DNA of 64,000 bases, from assembly GCF_024721265.1 (NCBI RefSeq), contig NZ_JAMXOC010000001.1, positions 124,001 to 188,000 on the forward strand. The letters are read 5' to 3'. Made by a program: the position numbers and the translations under genes. Positions 17,936 through 27,507 of the stretch are shown in pieces (within the stretch, counting starts at the first letter, position 1; every line of letters begins with the position of its first letter). This DNA comes from Ohessyouella blattaphilus (lineage in GTDB: Bacteria; Bacillota; Clostridia; Lachnospirales; Lachnospiraceae). Below the pieces are notes generated by a model, which ran no database searches, was not told the origin of the DNA, and was given only the letters and a program-made list of their open reading frames with translations.

Positions 17936-18893
17936 AGTACATCGGCACCCCGCTTTCTAGCGCTTTCGCTTCTTCTAAGAGCACCTGAGCCTCTGATTTG
18001 GGAACCAGGCTTTTCACCTCACTTAGAAGACTGGCTAGACCAGATAAGTTACTGGTCGGCTCATAGTACGTATCCGTACCTAACTCATCGCTCATTAAGG
18101 CCTTCACGTCCTCGTACGCAGCAATCTCGTCAATCAACCCGTTATCTGCCGCTTGCTTAGCCGTATACGTCCGACCATCCGCTAGCTTTAATACCTCTTC
18201 TTCAGACATGCTTCTACCTGTCGCCACTTTGCTAACAAAATCCTGGAAGCACTCATCTATCTGGGTTTGGTAAATAGCGATTTGCTCATCGCTTAGACGA
18301 GAGCCATCCTTATTTTTACCACTGGTGATGGACACGTAGCGCATGCCTAGTTTTTCATAAAGGCCAACCGTCTCTACGCCGGCCATAATCACGCCAATAG
18401 AGCCTGTCGTGGTATTCTGGTTGGCATAGATTTTATCCGTGGCCACTGAGGCCATATAACCGCCACTAGCGGCCATGTGCCCCATGTAGCCCCAGATAGG
18501 ACGCTTGGTTGCTTCCTTATATTCGAGAAGCTTATCGTAAAGCTCTGCCGACTCATAGACCGCCCCGCCTGGTGAGTCCACATATAATAGAATACCTACA
18601 TTTCGCGAATCTGCCATCAAGTTATCTAGATACTCCATGGTAGTGGTGTGCTGATAACCGCTAGTCGGCATCCAGACGCTACTTTCGGTCTGCTGGGCAA
18701 TGGTGCCTTCCACCCGCACCACCGCAATATAATCCGAGAGGGGAGCCGAAAACTCTGCGCCCCCGGTTAGCAAGGTGCTAGCCGTCTTTTCAAACATACT
18801 CTCAGAGACTTTATTAGTAAAGACGCTACTAATTCCTACTAAGACAAAGATAATGGCCGCGACCACGAGTCCTAATACCTGTTTTTTCTTCAC
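17925..18893 (-). CDS. sppA: Signal peptide peptidase SppA (short form)
   Basis: Membrane-anchored serine-lysine protease that degrades leftover signal peptides. One N-terminal membrane anchor (about 7-25) is followed by an S49 domain. The nucleophile Ser143 is in AASGGYM and the likely general base Lys195 is in SGKNKDGS. The oxyanion block YVDSPGG lies near 104-110. Length 322 aa matches the Bacillus-type short form. Lies 12 bases after pheT. Confidence 0.93.
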   Translation of the reverse strand: MKKKQVLGLVVAAIIFVLVGISSVFTNKVSESMFEKTASTLLTGGAEFSAPLSDYIAVVRVEGTIAQQTESSVWMPTSGYQHTTTMEYLDNLMADSRNVGILLYVDSPGGAVYESAELYDKLLEYKEATKRPIWGYMGHMAASGGYMASVATDKIYANQNTTTGSIGVIMAGVETVGLYEKLGMRYVSITSGKNKDGSRLSDEQIAIYQTQIDECFQDFVSKVATGRSMSEEEVLKLADGRTYTAKQAADNGLIDEIAAYEDVKALMSDELGTDTYYEPTSNLSGLASLLSEVKSLVPKSEAQVLLEEAKALESGVPMYYAE

Positions 18894-18905
18894 CTGCTAC
18901 CACCT

Positions 18906-21326
18906 CTACTTTCTCAGTTCAATGCCGCGTTCTTCTAAAGCGGTTAAAATTTGGGTCATTGCCGCTGTCACTTCTTTTTCCTCTAGGGTCTTATCTTTTG
19001 CTCTAAAGACTACGGAATACGCTACTGACTTAAAGCCGTCTTTAATCTGCGCCCCTTCATACAAGTCAAACAGCCGATAAGATTCTAGGTACTGTCCGCC
19101 TTTTTTCGCGATAATCTTCTCTATTTCACCAACGAGAATATCTCTAGGAACAACCATACTGATATCCCTAGTCATCGCCGGGAACTTGGCAATACCTTCG
19201 TATTTTCGATCAAAGGTCGCCCTGCTAACAATCTCTGGCATATCCAGTACGGCCACGTAGGCCTTTTCGCCGATGTTATAGTTATCTAGCACCTGAGGAT
19301 GAACTTCTCCTAAGTAGCCAATCACCACCCCATCGTAGACCACGTTTGCTTGTCTTCCTGGGTGTAAAAAGGGCTTGCCAGCGGCTGGATCGTACTCTTC
19401 TTTCCCTTTCATGCCCACTTTCTCAAGAAGCTCTTCGATAACCCCCTTCATGTCAAAGAAGTCGCCTGCCCCATACATCCCTAAGGTGAGCTGCATCCGT
19501 TCTTCCGGTAGTTCTTTATCTGGATTGGCGCTAGGCAGGTAGATGTTTCCTAGTTCATACAGCCGTACATCTTTATTGCGCTTATTGTAATTTGTCGCCA
19601 GCGAAGTCAGGATTCCATTAAGGGAAATGGTACGCATCACCGAGTAGTCTTCTCCTAAAGGATTGGTAATTTCTACCACTTGGCGCAGGCTATCACCTGC
19701 AGGGACCATTAGCTTATCGAAGACCTTCGGACTTTCAAATGAGTAGCACATTCCTTGAGAAAAGCCACTAAACTCCGAGACGTCTTTGGCTACCTCTTCC
19801 ACGCGCAGTTTAAATGGTAATTTACCGGTAGTAGCTTCTCCCTTTGGCAGAGTCGTGGGAATCTTATCATAACCGTAGAATCTCGCCACTTCTTCAGCCA
19901 AGTCCGCTAAGCGTTCCACGTCTTGGCGCCACGTCGGTACCACCACTTCCTTTGTGTCCTCATCGTAGGTAAGATCAACGCTTTCAAAGATTTTGATCAT
20001 TTCGGTTGCCGAGATATCCGTTCCCAAAATGCTATTAATCTTTGCTTGGTCAAAAGGCACTCGCTTTTCTTTCCAAGGGTTCTTATAGGCATCGACCATA
20101 CCGCCAATCACCGTACCAACCCCTAGTTCCTCTACTAACTGACACGCTCTATCGATGGCGGCTTTCGCATTATTAGGATCGAGACCCTTTTCAAACTTTG
20201 TGGAGGCATCGGTACGAAGGCCGATCTTCTTACTGGACTTACGAATATTGGTGCCGTCAAAGCAAGCCGCTTCAAACAGCACGGTTTTCACTTCGTCGGT
20301 AATCATGGAGTTTTCCCCACCCATAATACCGGCAATACCAACGGATTTTTCCCCGTCGCAAATCATTAACACCGAATCATCAAGAGTACGTTCTTGACCA
20401 TCTAAAGTCACAAACTTTTCGCCAGCAGCTGCCCGTTTGACGATAATCTCTTTACCGGCAACGTGGTCTAAATCAAAGGCGTGCATCGGTTGGCCATACT
20501 CTTCCATAATATAATTGGTGATATCCACCAAGTTATTAATCGGCCGAATTCCCACAGAAATCAGGCGTCTTCTTAGCCACTCTGGTGAGGGCGCGATTTT
20601 GATATCCTTAACTACTCGGGCACAATACCTAGGGCAAAGCTCTTCATCCTTAACCGTAACCTTGACATAATCGTTCACGTCTTCATTATTTCCCGTAGCC
20701 GTCACTGCTGGCGGTACAAAGGGTAATCTAAAGGTTGCTGCCGTCTCCCGCGCGAGCCCAATAATACTGTAGCAGTCCACTCTATTTGAGGTAACTTCAA
20801 ATTCAAACACCGCGTCGTCAAGACCAAAGTAAGCAATCGCACTTTCACCAATCTTTACGTCCTCAGGGAAAATATAGATACCGTCGGTCGGAGCTTCCGG
20901 ATACATCTCTGTGGTGCCGCCTAGCTCTTCAATAGAGCACATCATGCCAAAGCTTTCCACGCCCCTAAGCTTGCCTTTGCTAATCTTCAGGCCGCCTTCT
21001 ACTCTTTGACCAGGTTCGTGACCACCGGCTACCCGGCCGCCTACTAAGACTACCGGTACCTTATCACCAACTTTTACATTCTTCGCACCGGTGACAATCT
21101 GAATCACCTCGCTCCCGATGTCCACTTGGCACACCACCAGCTTATCCGCATCTGGGTGCTTTTCAATTTCTTTAATCTGGGCAATTACGATTTTATCTAA
21201 ATCGGCATCTAAGACTTCGTAACCTTCTACTTTCGTGCCTGATAAAGTCATTGCATCTGTATATTCCTGAGCCGTAACGTCCAAATCAGGAACGTAGGCT
21301 TTAATCCATGATAATGATGTATTCAT
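18906..21326 (-). CDS. pheT: Phenylalanyl-tRNA synthetase beta subunit
   Basis: 806-aa beta chain of the alpha2-beta2 PheRS. It has an EMAP/OB tRNA-binding domain (about 40-150), the B3/B4 editing domain, the B5 domain, a catalytic-like core and a C-terminal anticodon-binding FDX-ACB domain (FPAMTRDISMVV near 715 to the end). Begins 21 bases after pheS, under the T-box upstream of pheS. Confidence 0.97.
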   Translation of the reverse strand: MNTSLSWIKAYVPDLDVTAQEYTDAMTLSGTKVEGYEVLDADLDKIVIAQIKEIEKHPDADKLVVCQVDIGSEVIQIVTGAKNVKVGDKVPVVLVGGRVAGGHEPGQRVEGGLKISKGKLRGVESFGMMCSIEELGGTTEMYPEAPTDGIYIFPEDVKIGESAIAYFGLDDAVFEFEVTSNRVDCYSIIGLARETAATFRLPFVPPAVTATGNNEDVNDYVKVTVKDEELCPRYCARVVKDIKIAPSPEWLRRRLISVGIRPINNLVDITNYIMEEYGQPMHAFDLDHVAGKEIIVKRAAAGEKFVTLDGQERTLDDSVLMICDGEKSVGIAGIMGGENSMITDEVKTVLFEAACFDGTNIRKSSKKIGLRTDASTKFEKGLDPNNAKAAIDRACQLVEELGVGTVIGGMVDAYKNPWKEKRVPFDQAKINSILGTDISATEMIKIFESVDLTYDEDTKEVVVPTWRQDVERLADLAEEVARFYGYDKIPTTLPKGEATTGKLPFKLRVEEVAKDVSEFSGFSQGMCYSFESPKVFDKLMVPAGDSLRQVVEITNPLGEDYSVMRTISLNGILTSLATNYNKRNKDVRLYELGNIYLPSANPDKELPEERMQLTLGMYGAGDFFDMKGVIEELLEKVGMKGKEEYDPAAGKPFLHPGRQANVVYDGVVIGYLGEVHPQVLDNYNIGEKAYVAVLDMPEIVSRATFDRKYEGIAKFPAMTRDISMVVPRDILVGEIEKIIAKKGGQYLESYRLFDLYEGAQIKDGFKSVAYSVVFRAKDKTLEEKEVTAAMTQILTALEERGIELRK

Positions 21327-21347
21327 ACTTCTTCTTTCTCCTTCCTT

Positions 21348-22367
21348 CTAGAACTGTTTTAAAAAGCGAATGTCATTTTCGTAAAGTAACCGCATATCAT
21401 CAATCTCATATTTCAAAAGCGCGATTCTCTCAAGGCCTACGCCAAAGGCAAAGCCGGTGTATTCCTCAGGATCGATGCCGCACATCTCCAGCACGTGAGG
21501 ATGAACCATTCCGCAACCGAGAATCTCAATCCAGCCCGAGCCTTTACAGAAACGACAGCCCTTGCCACCGCATTTAAAACAGCTAACATCTACTTCCGCA
21601 CTAGGTTCTGTGAAGGGGAAGTGATGAGGACGGAACTTCGTCTTCGTTTCCGGTCCAAATAATTCTTTAGCGAATACTTCTAACGTTCCTTTTAGGTCCG
21701 CAAAAGACACGTTTTTATCGATTACCAAACCTTCGATCTGGTGAAAAGAAGGAGAATGAGTGGCATCTACCTCATCAGAACGGAACACCCGACCGGGAGC
21801 GATCATGCGAATCGGCAGCTGCCCCTCTTCCATAACCCGTGCCTGCACCGGTGAAGTCTGAGTCCGTAAGACGATATCCTTACTGATGAAGAAAGTATCT
21901 TGCTCATCCTTAGCCGGATGATCGGCAGGAATATTAAGCTTCTCAAAATTATATAAGTCGTACTCTACCTCTGGTCCTTCAACCACCTCATAACCCATGC
22001 CGATAAAGATACGCTCTACTTCTTCAAGAGCGATGGTGTTGGGGTGACGATGACCGACCATATTCTTTTTCGCTGGCAAGGTAACATCGATAACCTCTGC
22101 TTTCATCTGCTCTTGACGCAGTTCGTTTTCCATAGACTTTTTAATAGATTCCAAAGCACCTTCAATGGTTTCTCGCGCTTCGTTGACCCACTGACCAACT
22201 TTTGGACGATCCTCAGGAGTCACATCTTTCATGCCTTTGAGCACCTGGGTTAATTCTCCCTTCTTACCGAGAAACTGTACTCTAACTTCATCGAGAGCTT
22301 TTAGTTCTTTCGCTTTGTCGATTAAAGACAAGGCTTCTTCTTTAATCTTGTTTACTTTGTTCTGCAT
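21348..22367 (-). CDS. pheS: Phenylalanyl-tRNA synthetase alpha subunit
   Basis: 339-aa class II catalytic subunit. An N-terminal coiled coil binds tRNA. Motif 2 is FRSDEVDATHSPSFHQ and motif 3 is GFAFGVGLERIALLKY near the C-terminus. A cysteine cluster (CFKCGGKGCRFC) occurs in the insertion before motif 3, as in many Firmicutes. First gene of the operon pheS-pheT-sppA-RDD-queA and controlled by the T-box at 22394-22655. Confidence 0.98.
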   Translation of the reverse strand: MQNKVNKIKEEALSLIDKAKELKALDEVRVQFLGKKGELTQVLKGMKDVTPEDRPKVGQWVNEARETIEGALESIKKSMENELRQEQMKAEVIDVTLPAKKNMVGHRHPNTIALEEVERIFIGMGYEVVEGPEVEYDLYNFEKLNIPADHPAKDEQDTFFISKDIVLRTQTSPVQARVMEEGQLPIRMIAPGRVFRSDEVDATHSPSFHQIEGLVIDKNVSFADLKGTLEVFAKELFGPETKTKFRPHHFPFTEPSAEVDVSCFKCGGKGCRFCKGSGWIEILGCGMVHPHVLEMCGIDPEEYTGFAFGVGLERIALLKYEIDDMRLLYENDIRFLKQF

Positions 22368-22393
22368 ACTTCTCTTCCTTTCTTATTTGCATT

Positions 22394-22649
22394 AAAAAAG
22401 TCCCTTTATCATAATGATAAAGGGACGAAATAATCGCGGTACCACCCTAATTCCTACAGCCAGTTGCTGTAGACACTTAGTTATGCTTAACGGGCACTAC
22501 TCGGCATTTCCTACTAATCGTTCAGAAATACAACTCGCGTGGGAAATTCAGACGTTACACCTTAACCGGAGAAAACTTTCAGCCAATGATTCTCTCTCTC
22601 TTAACGGGATTATGTAGTCCTACTTTGCACGGTCATCGCTTTAACAGTA
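22394..22649 (-). promoter_or_regulatory. T-box riboswitch (tRNA-Phe) upstream of pheST
   Basis: On minus, the T-box sequence AGGGTGGTACCGCG is at 22436-22449. Its UGGU pairs with an ACCA tRNA end, which fits the A73 of tRNA-Phe. The terminator is a 13-bp stem GTCCCTTTATCAT / ATGATAAAGGGAC (22400-22426) followed by six U. A UUC Phe codon (22543-22545) sits in GAAUUUCCC, the likely specifier loop. A Stem I apical hairpin GAGA...UCUC is recognisable upstream. Uncharged tRNA-Phe should favour the antiterminator. Confidence 0.93.
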
Positions 22650-22677
22650 ATTCTAACACAAGGCATTCATTTGTCAA
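22650..22677 (-). promoter_or_regulatory. pheS operon promoter
   Basis: Consensus TTGACA (22672-22677), a 16-base spacer and TAGAAT (22650-22655) on minus. The -35 box lies inside the last codons of the upstream yihY-type gene, whose stop is at 22667-22669. Confidence 0.8.
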
Positions 22678-23551
22678 GCTTGTTTTCTTCTTTAAGGATT
22701 TCCTTCTGGGCCTTCCGTTCCTGATACTTCGCTTCTGCGTCGGGGAAGATTAGTACATTTAGCTCGGCTCCTAGGAGGACGCAGTACATACAGAAATACA
22801 TCCACAGCATTAACAAGATAATCGTTGTCAAGGTTCCATACATATTGGCAAACCCTTTGAAGATGCTTAAGTATACAGAATAAAAGTAGGATATTAAAAA
22901 CCAGCCAAGGGATGTGAACACTGCTCCCGGCATATCGTGCCGTAGCTTCGCCTTCCTGTTTGGTAAAAACTTAAAAATCAACAGCGAGAATAAAAAGGTA
23001 ACAGCCGGTGTCAAAGTGGTACGCAGCTCCAAAATCTGATTGATAGCTTTCTCCATAAAAGGGGCATGCAAGACGATAAAGTTGCGAAGCGTATTACCAA
23101 AGACGCTTAATATCAGCATAATGAGAATCACCAAAATAAAGAGAACCGTATAAATTGTCGCCCGTATTCTGACGAAAAAATAATTACGCGTCTCCTCCTT
23201 GGAGTAAACCAAGTTAAGACCACCGGTTAACGCCATAACGCCTTTTCCCGCGGACCACAAGGCTACGAGAATCGTAACCGGAATTATCGTCGATGAATGA
23301 CGATATACCTGATTGATAATCGAAGTTACTAGTCCTGTCACCGTCTTCGGAAAGACGGTGATAATCTCTTCAATCACCACGGTGGCTGGTAACCCGGTAA
23401 GCTGAATCATAGTCGTCAACAAAAGCAACATCGGAATCAGAGCTAACATAAAGAAATAGGCTGATTGAGCCGCATAGGCACCGACGTGATGCTGCATCAC
23501 GTTAGTTAGATATGTAAAGAGGGCATCCCTCACTTTTTTCAGTCTACTCAT
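22667..23551 (-). CDS. YihY/BrkB-family membrane protein
   Basis: 294-aa integral membrane protein with about six hydrophobic helices, e.g. AAQSAYFFMLALIPMLLLL and VFTSLGWFLISYFYSVY. The family signature, an N-terminal AYxFFxLALIP-type helix and a C-terminal GTLTTIILLMLWMYF block, is visible. The tail is Lys/Glu-rich and cytoplasmic. The family was once called ribonuclease BN in error; its function is unsettled. Lies downstream of the RNA candidate at 23608-23820; no separate promoter was seen. Confidence 0.9.
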   Translation of the reverse strand: MSRLKKVRDALFTYLTNVMQHHVGAYAAQSAYFFMLALIPMLLLLTTMIQLTGLPATVVIEEIITVFPKTVTGLVTSIINQVYRHSSTIIPVTILVALWSAGKGVMALTGGLNLVYSKEETRNYFFVRIRATIYTVLFILVILIMLILSVFGNTLRNFIVLHAPFMEKAINQILELRTTLTPAVTFLFSLLIFKFLPNRKAKLRHDMPGAVFTSLGWFLISYFYSVYLSIFKGFANMYGTLTTIILLMLWMYFCMYCVLLGAELNVLIFPDAEAKYQERKAQKEILKEENKLDK

Positions 23552-23582
23552 TTAAGTCTCCTAATAGTACTTACTCATAAAG

Positions 23583-23610
23583 CTAGGCAGTCACGTAAGC
23601 GACTGCCTAG
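23583..23610. terminator. Strong hairpin ending the RNA candidate
   Basis: Stem CTAGGCAGTC / GACTGCCTAG (23583-23592 and 23601-23610) with an 8-base loop. On plus it is followed by CCTTTTTG; on minus AAAG...CTTT extends the stem. It separates the RNA candidate from the yihY-type gene. Its U-run is better on plus, where no gene is seen upstream. Confidence 0.55.
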
Positions 23611-23820
23611 ACCTTTTTGTATGTTATCTTAGTTTTCTTTTGATCCCCCAAAATGGCGGTTTCTACATTTAGACTCCTAGCGCATGCTAGGTGGGTATCC
23701 GCATCTGCTTTTTTGTCTTCCACTGCTATTCGGTGGCTTGACATATTACAGAGATAATGAGACTCCCGTTTAAAGTATTGTAGGTTCTAAATAGCAGAAG
23801 TTGTCGCTCATTTCAGGTTC
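23608..23820 (-). ncRNA. Candidate structured non-coding RNA, possibly 6S-like
   Basis: The 325 bases between 23551 and 23877 hold no credible gene. A consensus promoter starts transcription on minus near 23820 with GAACCUGAAAUGAGC. The RNA of about 210 nt can form a long-range stem CUUC-UGCUAUU (about nt 21-31) with AAUAGCA...GAAG (about nt 95-108). It can also form the hairpins CCUAGC-AUGC-GCUAGG and UUUUG-GGGGAU-CAAAA, a GAUGCGG/CCGCCAU pairing, and a short ACCU/AGGU pairing of the ends. Size, lone promoter and end pairing fit 6S RNA, but I could not prove the family. A long leader of the yihY-type gene is the alternative. Confidence 0.5.
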
Positions 23821-23826
23821 AGCTTA

Positions 23827-23855
23827 ATTATAACCTATCAACTTATCCTTTTCAA
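23827..23855 (-). promoter_or_regulatory. Consensus promoter of the RNA candidate
   Basis: On minus, TTGAAA (23850-23855), 17-base spacer, TATAAT (23827-23832). It is one of the strongest promoters in the window and no start codon with a ribosome site follows within 250 bases. Confidence 0.85.
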
Positions 23856-23876
23856 GGGATTAGTATGAATATTCCC

Positions 23877-24215
23877 TTAAAAATACTTTTGATTGTTCTT
23901 TCGCAAAACAAATACCACCCAGACTAATACCGCCAAATCAGCCGCCATCAATGCCCACATCAGTGGCGTTAAAAAAGGAATCTCTAGACGACTTCTAAGG
24001 ATATCCACCAGTGAGTACAAAGCCGTCACCACGCCTAAAATCAGAATCGGTACAGCCACTCCTTTAATATACCCGTCCTTATCTTTGCACTTCCCCGGAT
24101 CTACTTCTCTTGGCAGCATTCCGTTGGCGCTTAAGTCGCGTTTAATTTGGAGCTTATAAAAAATATACATACAATAAAACCCAAAAAACAAGGTAATATA
24201 AGATAAATATTCCAT
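23877..24215 (-). CDS. Small membrane protein of unknown function (112 aa)
   Basis: Unrecognised. Three hydrophobic helices (about residues 4-22, 52-69 and 83-102) with a polar, charged loop (about 25-48, rich in K/D/G) between the first two. The C-terminus is basic (RKNNQKYF). It starts 19 bases after thrC ends and could be the last gene of the leuCD-thrC transcript, with no known link to amino-acid synthesis. Confidence 0.75.
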   Translation of the reverse strand: MEYLSYITLFFGFYCMYIFYKLQIKRDLSANGMLPREVDPGKCKDKDGYIKGVAVPILILGVVTALYSLVDILRSRLEIPFLTPLMWALMAADLAVLVWVVFVLRKNNQKYF

Positions 24216-24233
24216 AATTGTCCCTTTCAGTAA

Positions 24234-25715
24234 CTAGACGCTCAGTATTTCCTTCACCGTCGCTTCCATTTTTTCCGGAGCGCAGACGATGTCGTGAAGG
24301 GTCTTCGCATCAATGATTTCCTTAATCGCTTGAGGCATTTCCGTCTGTGAAACTTGTACTAGTTTCTCTAACAAGGCAAATTCATCCACATCAGCAAACT
24401 TGTTATCAATCGCGCTCATTACGCTCTTTACAAATTTAAAGGGACTGGCTGTCGAAATAACCAGCTGCTTATTCGCCTCTGGGTGCCTCCGGCGATACTC
24501 ATCGCCTACGTAGGCTGCTACCGCGGTGTGAGTATCCATCACGTAACCGGTATTTTCGTATACGGCTTTGATCTCCTCTGCCGTCTGGGCTTCGGTTGCA
24601 TAACCGCCGATAAAATCGGCCATTTTCGCTTGCATCTCTGGGGTCACGCTGTAACTACCCTGCTGCTTTAGCTCTTCCATAAATCCCTTCGTCGCCTGGG
24701 CGCTGTTGCCGCTTACGAAATAAAGCAGGCGCTCTAGGTTACTAGAGATAAGAATATCCATAGAAGGCGAGCTGGTCAGAATAAAGTCCCGATTGCGATC
24801 ATAGGTTCCTGAGGTAAAGAAATCGTAAAGCACTTTATTTTCATTGGAAGCGCAGATCAGTTTGCCAATAGGCACTCCCATTTCTTTTGCTAAGTAAGCT
24901 GCCAGGATATTGCCAAAATTTCCCGTCGGCACGACCACGTCTAGAGGTTCGCCAAGAGTAATCTCCTCTTCCTTTAAAAGCTTCGCATAAGCGTACACGT
25001 AATAGGCAATCTGCGGCACTAATCGCCCGATATTAATCGAATTCGCCGACGAGAATTGATAGCCGGCTGCTGCCATTTCGGCTGCTAGCTCCTGGTTTTC
25101 AAACATTTCTTTCACGCCGCTTTGAGCATGGTCAAAATTCCCAGTAATAGCCACCACGTCCACGTTGTCCCCCTTTTGTGTCAGCATCTGCATCTCTTGC
25201 ACCTTGCTAACACCGTCTTTGGGGTAAAAGACGATAATTCTCGTCCCCGCCACATCAGCAAAACCAGCCATTGCGGCTTTGCCCGTATCACCGGAAGTCG
25301 CTGCTAAGATAACGATTTCTTTATCCGCCTGGTTCTTCTTCGCCGCCGTTGTCAGCAAGTGGGGCAGAATGGATAGAGCCATGTCTTTAAAAGCGATGGT
25401 CGCCCCGTGAAAAAGTTCGAGGAAGTAGGTGCTATCGGCCTTCACTAAAGGAGCAATCAGCTCCGTATCAAACTTCTCATCGTAAGCCTTATTGATACAG
25501 TCCTTAAGCTCTGCCTCAGTATAATCTGTTAAGTAAAGCTTTAGCACTTCATAAGCCACCTCTTGGTAGCTTAAATCCTTAAGCTCATCTAAACTTTTTT
25601 CCAAGCTGGGAATCGTCTCCGGCACAAACAAACCACCATCTGGAGCTAATCCCGTCAGAATGGCCTCTGAGGGAGTAACGGATACATTTTTATCTCTTGT
25701 GCTTGTATATTGCAT
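24234..25715 (-). CDS. thrC: Threonine synthase
   Basis: PLP enzyme that converts O-phosphohomoserine to threonine. The N-terminal block YTSTRD and the lysine-bearing motif HGATIAFKDMAL (near residue 110) are present, as are the PLP phosphate-binding glycines PTGNFGN. At 493 aa it belongs to the long class that includes yeast and E. coli enzymes, not the short Bacillus type. Follows leuD by 12 bases. Confidence 0.96.
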   Translation of the reverse strand: MQYTSTRDKNVSVTPSEAILTGLAPDGGLFVPETIPSLEKSLDELKDLSYQEVAYEVLKLYLTDYTEAELKDCINKAYDEKFDTELIAPLVKADSTYFLELFHGATIAFKDMALSILPHLLTTAAKKNQADKEIVILAATSGDTGKAAMAGFADVAGTRIIVFYPKDGVSKVQEMQMLTQKGDNVDVVAITGNFDHAQSGVKEMFENQELAAEMAAAGYQFSSANSINIGRLVPQIAYYVYAYAKLLKEEEITLGEPLDVVVPTGNFGNILAAYLAKEMGVPIGKLICASNENKVLYDFFTSGTYDRNRDFILTSSPSMDILISSNLERLLYFVSGNSAQATKGFMEELKQQGSYSVTPEMQAKMADFIGGYATEAQTAEEIKAVYENTGYVMDTHTAVAAYVGDEYRRRHPEANKQLVISTASPFKFVKSVMSAIDNKFADVDEFALLEKLVQVSQTEMPQAIKEIIDAKTLHDIVCAPEKMEATVKEILSV

Positions 25716-25727
25716 ATCTCTTCCTTC

Positions 25728-26219
25728 CTACTTTTTGTTCTCGTTAATATAATTAACTAACCCACCGGCCGCAATCAGCTTTTGCATGAATTCTGGGAAC
25801 GGCTGACCTTTATATTCTTCATTCTTTGTTAAATTCTTTATGAGACCCTTATCAAAATCGATCTCTACCTCGTCTCCGGCATCAATGCCCTTAGATGCTT
25901 CCGCAGATTCGATAATCGGCAAACCGATATTAATGGAATTTCGATAGAAAATCCGGGCAAAGGTCTCGGCAATCACACAGCTTACGCCTGCTTCCTTTAG
26001 ACAAAGGGGGGCATGCTCTCTCGACGAGCCACAGCCAAAGTTCTTGCCAGCAACGATCAAATCGCCCTTTTGCACTTTCTTCGCAAATGTCGGGTCGATA
26101 TCCACCATCGCGTGAGTTGCTAATTCTTTTCCGTCAAAGGAGTTAAGATAACGAGCCGGGATGATAACATCCGTATCCACATTATCTCCATATTTAAAAA
26201 CGTGTCCTTTTGCTTCCAT
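25728..26219 (-). CDS. leuD: 3-isopropylmalate dehydratase small subunit
   Basis: 163-aa swivel-domain subunit with the conserved blocks [10 protein letters not shown] and [15 protein letters not shown]. The shortness and sequence are of the archaeal/anaerobe LeuD2 type. Works with LeuC to isomerise 2-isopropylmalate to 3-isopropylmalate in leucine synthesis. Its start shares one base with the end of leuC. Confidence 0.95.
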   Translation of the reverse strand: MEAKGHVFKYGDNVDTDVIIPARYLNSFDGKELATHAMVDIDPTFAKKVQKGDLIVAGKNFGCGSSREHAPLCLKEAGVSCVIAETFARIFYRNSINIGLPIIESAEASKGIDAGDEVEIDFDKGLIKNLTKNEEYKGQPFPEFMQKLIAAGGLVNYINENKK

Positions 26220-27493
26220 TATCTTTCACCTCTCTTCTCTGGTCCCGCAATTATTCCGGCAATAGCGCTAGCTGCTGCTACTTCTGGGGAAGCTAGGTAA
26301 ATCAGTGAATCTACGTGTCCCATCCGCCCTACAAAGTTTCTGTTTGTCGTCGAGACGCATTTCTCGCCAGCCGCCAGAACGCCCATATGGCCACCCATAC
26401 AAGGTCCACAGCTAGGAGTATTAAATGAGCAACCAGCATCGATAAAGATATCCACTAAACCTTCAGCGATACATTGCTTGTATATTTTCTGAGTGGCAGG
26501 AATGACGATAACCCGCACGTCTTCGTGGACTTTTTGACCTTTTAGAATGGCCGCCGCCCGGCGCAAATCCTCCATCCGTCCATTGGTACAAGAACCAATC
26601 ACCACTTGGTCAATCTTAATCGGTTCCATTTCCTCTATCTGGTCGATGGTCTTGGCATTTCCCGGCAAATGGGGAAACGCTACCGTCGGTCTAATCTTCG
26701 ACAAGTCGATCGTGTATTCCTCATCGTACTGGGCATCCTCATCGGCCTCATAAACTTTATAGCTTTTCTCGGAATGCTCTTTTATATAGCTCTCGGCCAA
26801 ATCATCTACTGGGAAAATCCCGTTCTTGGCTCCTGCTTCAATCGCCATATTAGCAATGGTAAAGCGATCATCCATACTTAAGCTGCGAATACCCTCGCCC
26901 ACAAATTCCATAGATTTATATAAAGCGCCATCCACACCGATTAGTCCGATAATGTGGATAATGATATCCTTACCGCTAACGTACTGGCTTGGTTTGCCTA
27001 CCAAATGAAACTTAAGCGCTCCCGGTACCTTAAACCATAACTCGCCAGTCGCCATTCCTGTCGCAATATCCGTAGTCCCCACGCCTGTTGAAAAGGCGCC
27101 TAGGGCTCCATAGGTACAAGTATGAGAATCCGCGCCGATGATACATTCACCTGCTACGACTAGCCCCTTTTCCGGTAAAAGCGCATGCTCAATACCCATC
27201 TGGCCAATCTCAAAGTAATTCGTTAGCCCTTGCGCTTTCGCAAACTCGCGAATCGACTTGGAGTTCTCTGCCGACATAATATCCTTATTAGGGGTAAAGT
27301 GATCGGGTACTAAGACCACCTTCTCTTTATCGTATACGGTATCGCTCATCTGTCTAAATACCGGTAATGCCATCGGTCCCGTAATATCGTTAGCCATCAC
27401 TACGTCAAGCTTGGCCATAATCAACTGTCCAGCACTTACCGAATCAAGACCGGCATGAGCGGCCAAAATCTTCTGTGTCATCGTCATTCCCAT
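26219..27493 (-). CDS. leuC: 3-isopropylmalate dehydratase large subunit
   Basis: 424-aa aconitase-superfamily protein. The [4Fe-4S] ligands are visible as [10 protein letters not shown] and [14 protein letters not shown]. The length and split form fit the LeuC2/homoaconitase-like class. No leuA or leuB lies within the window, so LeuCD here is detached from the rest of the leucine pathway. SD GGAGGC lies 10 bases before the ATG. A possible promoter lies inside the end of the adhesin gene upstream. Confidence 0.95.
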   Translation of the reverse strand: MGMTMTQKILAAHAGLDSVSAGQLIMAKLDVVMANDITGPMALPVFRQMSDTVYDKEKVVLVPDHFTPNKDIMSAENSKSIREFAKAQGLTNYFEIGQMGIEHALLPEKGLVVAGECIIGADSHTCTYGALGAFSTGVGTTDIATGMATGELWFKVPGALKFHLVGKPSQYVSGKDIIIHIIGLIGVDGALYKSMEFVGEGIRSLSMDDRFTIANMAIEAGAKNGIFPVDDLAESYIKEHSEKSYKVYEADEDAQYDEEYTIDLSKIRPTVAFPHLPGNAKTIDQIEEMEPIKIDQVVIGSCTNGRMEDLRRAAAILKGQKVHEDVRVIVIPATQKIYKQCIAEGLVDIFIDAGCSFNTPSCGPCMGGHMGVLAAGEKCVSTTNRNFVGRMGHVDSLIYLASPEVAAASAIAGIIAGPEKRGER

Positions 27494-27507
27494 TAAAACT
27501 GTGCCTC

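Noticed and set aside
22414-22617. 67-codon open frame on plus
   Set aside because: Lies over the T-box leader and is explained by it.
23692-23707. CCTAGCGCATGCTAGG as a possible attachment or operator site
   Set aside because: It is better explained as a hairpin of the RNA candidate; no integrase is near.
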